A stretch of 5,883 bases of DNA, from NCBI GenBank assembly GCA_005885565.1, contig VAXK01000086.1:1-5883 (forward strand), written 5' to 3'. Below the pieces are notes generated by a model. That model was not told the origin of the DNA, searched no databases, and saw only the letters and a list, made by a program, of their open reading frames with translations. A program made the translations under genes and the position numbers. Source of the stretch: Actinomycetota bacterium (GTDB lineage: Bacteria > Actinomycetota > Thermoleophilia > Gaiellales > Gaiellaceae). Shown here piece after piece: positions 5,846 to 5,883 of the stretch; within the stretch, counting starts at the first letter, position 1; each line of letters begins with the position of its first letter.

Positions 5846-5883
5846 GGTTTGGGGGATCAAGCCGCCCCCGCGCGGCTGCCGAT

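Noticed and set aside
5855..5860. TTGATC on the minus strand as a -35 element for rnz
   Set aside because: It lies only 9 bases from the -10, far from the usual 16-18.
1..5883. Search for tRNA/rRNA genes, CRISPR repeats, transposase or integrase genes, attachment sites and riboswitches
   Set aside because: Nothing recognisable was found by eye; nearly every base is in one of six convincing coding regions with uniform codon use, so there is no sign of recent transfer.

Overview
This is a GC-rich window (roughly 70% by eye) with strong C/G third-position bias, dominated by CTC (Leu), GTC (Val), GAG (Glu) and CGC/CGG (Arg) codons. The gene content and protein style fit a high-GC actinobacterium; the methyltransferase and peptidases resemble what I know from the Thermoleophilia/Gaiellales type of soil or groundwater lineage. 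That placement is an inference from style, not a database result. The window is almost fully coding: there are six protein genes, no RNA genes, no mobile elements and no CRISPR array.

The left half reads rightwards. Bases 1-1485 are the C-terminal part of an S9-family serine peptidase of the acylaminoacyl-peptidase/prolyl-oligopeptidase type, whose N-terminus lies outside the window. After 11 bases comes an M29-family metallo-aminopeptidase (about 1497-2702). Together they look like a small peptide-degradation operon. The junction carries a perfect tandem repeat of 10 bases, and the aminopeptidase has no ATG, GTG or TTG at its expected N-terminus; CTG is the best candidate.

The right half reads leftwards as a tight four-gene cluster. 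In transcription order it holds ribonuclease Z (5832-4864), a small DUF2007-type protein (4852-4643), a class I SAM-dependent methyltransferase (about 4653-3901, again with a probable CTG start) and a secreted protein with a proprotein-convertase P-domain plus a calcium-loop (FG-GAP/VCBS-like) domain (3940-2699). Gaps are 11 bases or less, or the genes overlap, so co-transcription from a promoter in front of rnz is likely. A -10-like TAGAAT lies 7 bases before the rnz GTG, which suggests a leaderless mRNA.

The two convergent units meet stop-to-stop within a single CTAG (2699-2702), inside a short hairpin. I see no defence system or new multi-gene machine here. The points most worth a second look are two probable CTG starts, TAG stops in five of six genes, the P-domain protein without a protease, and the leaderless promoter in front of rnz.
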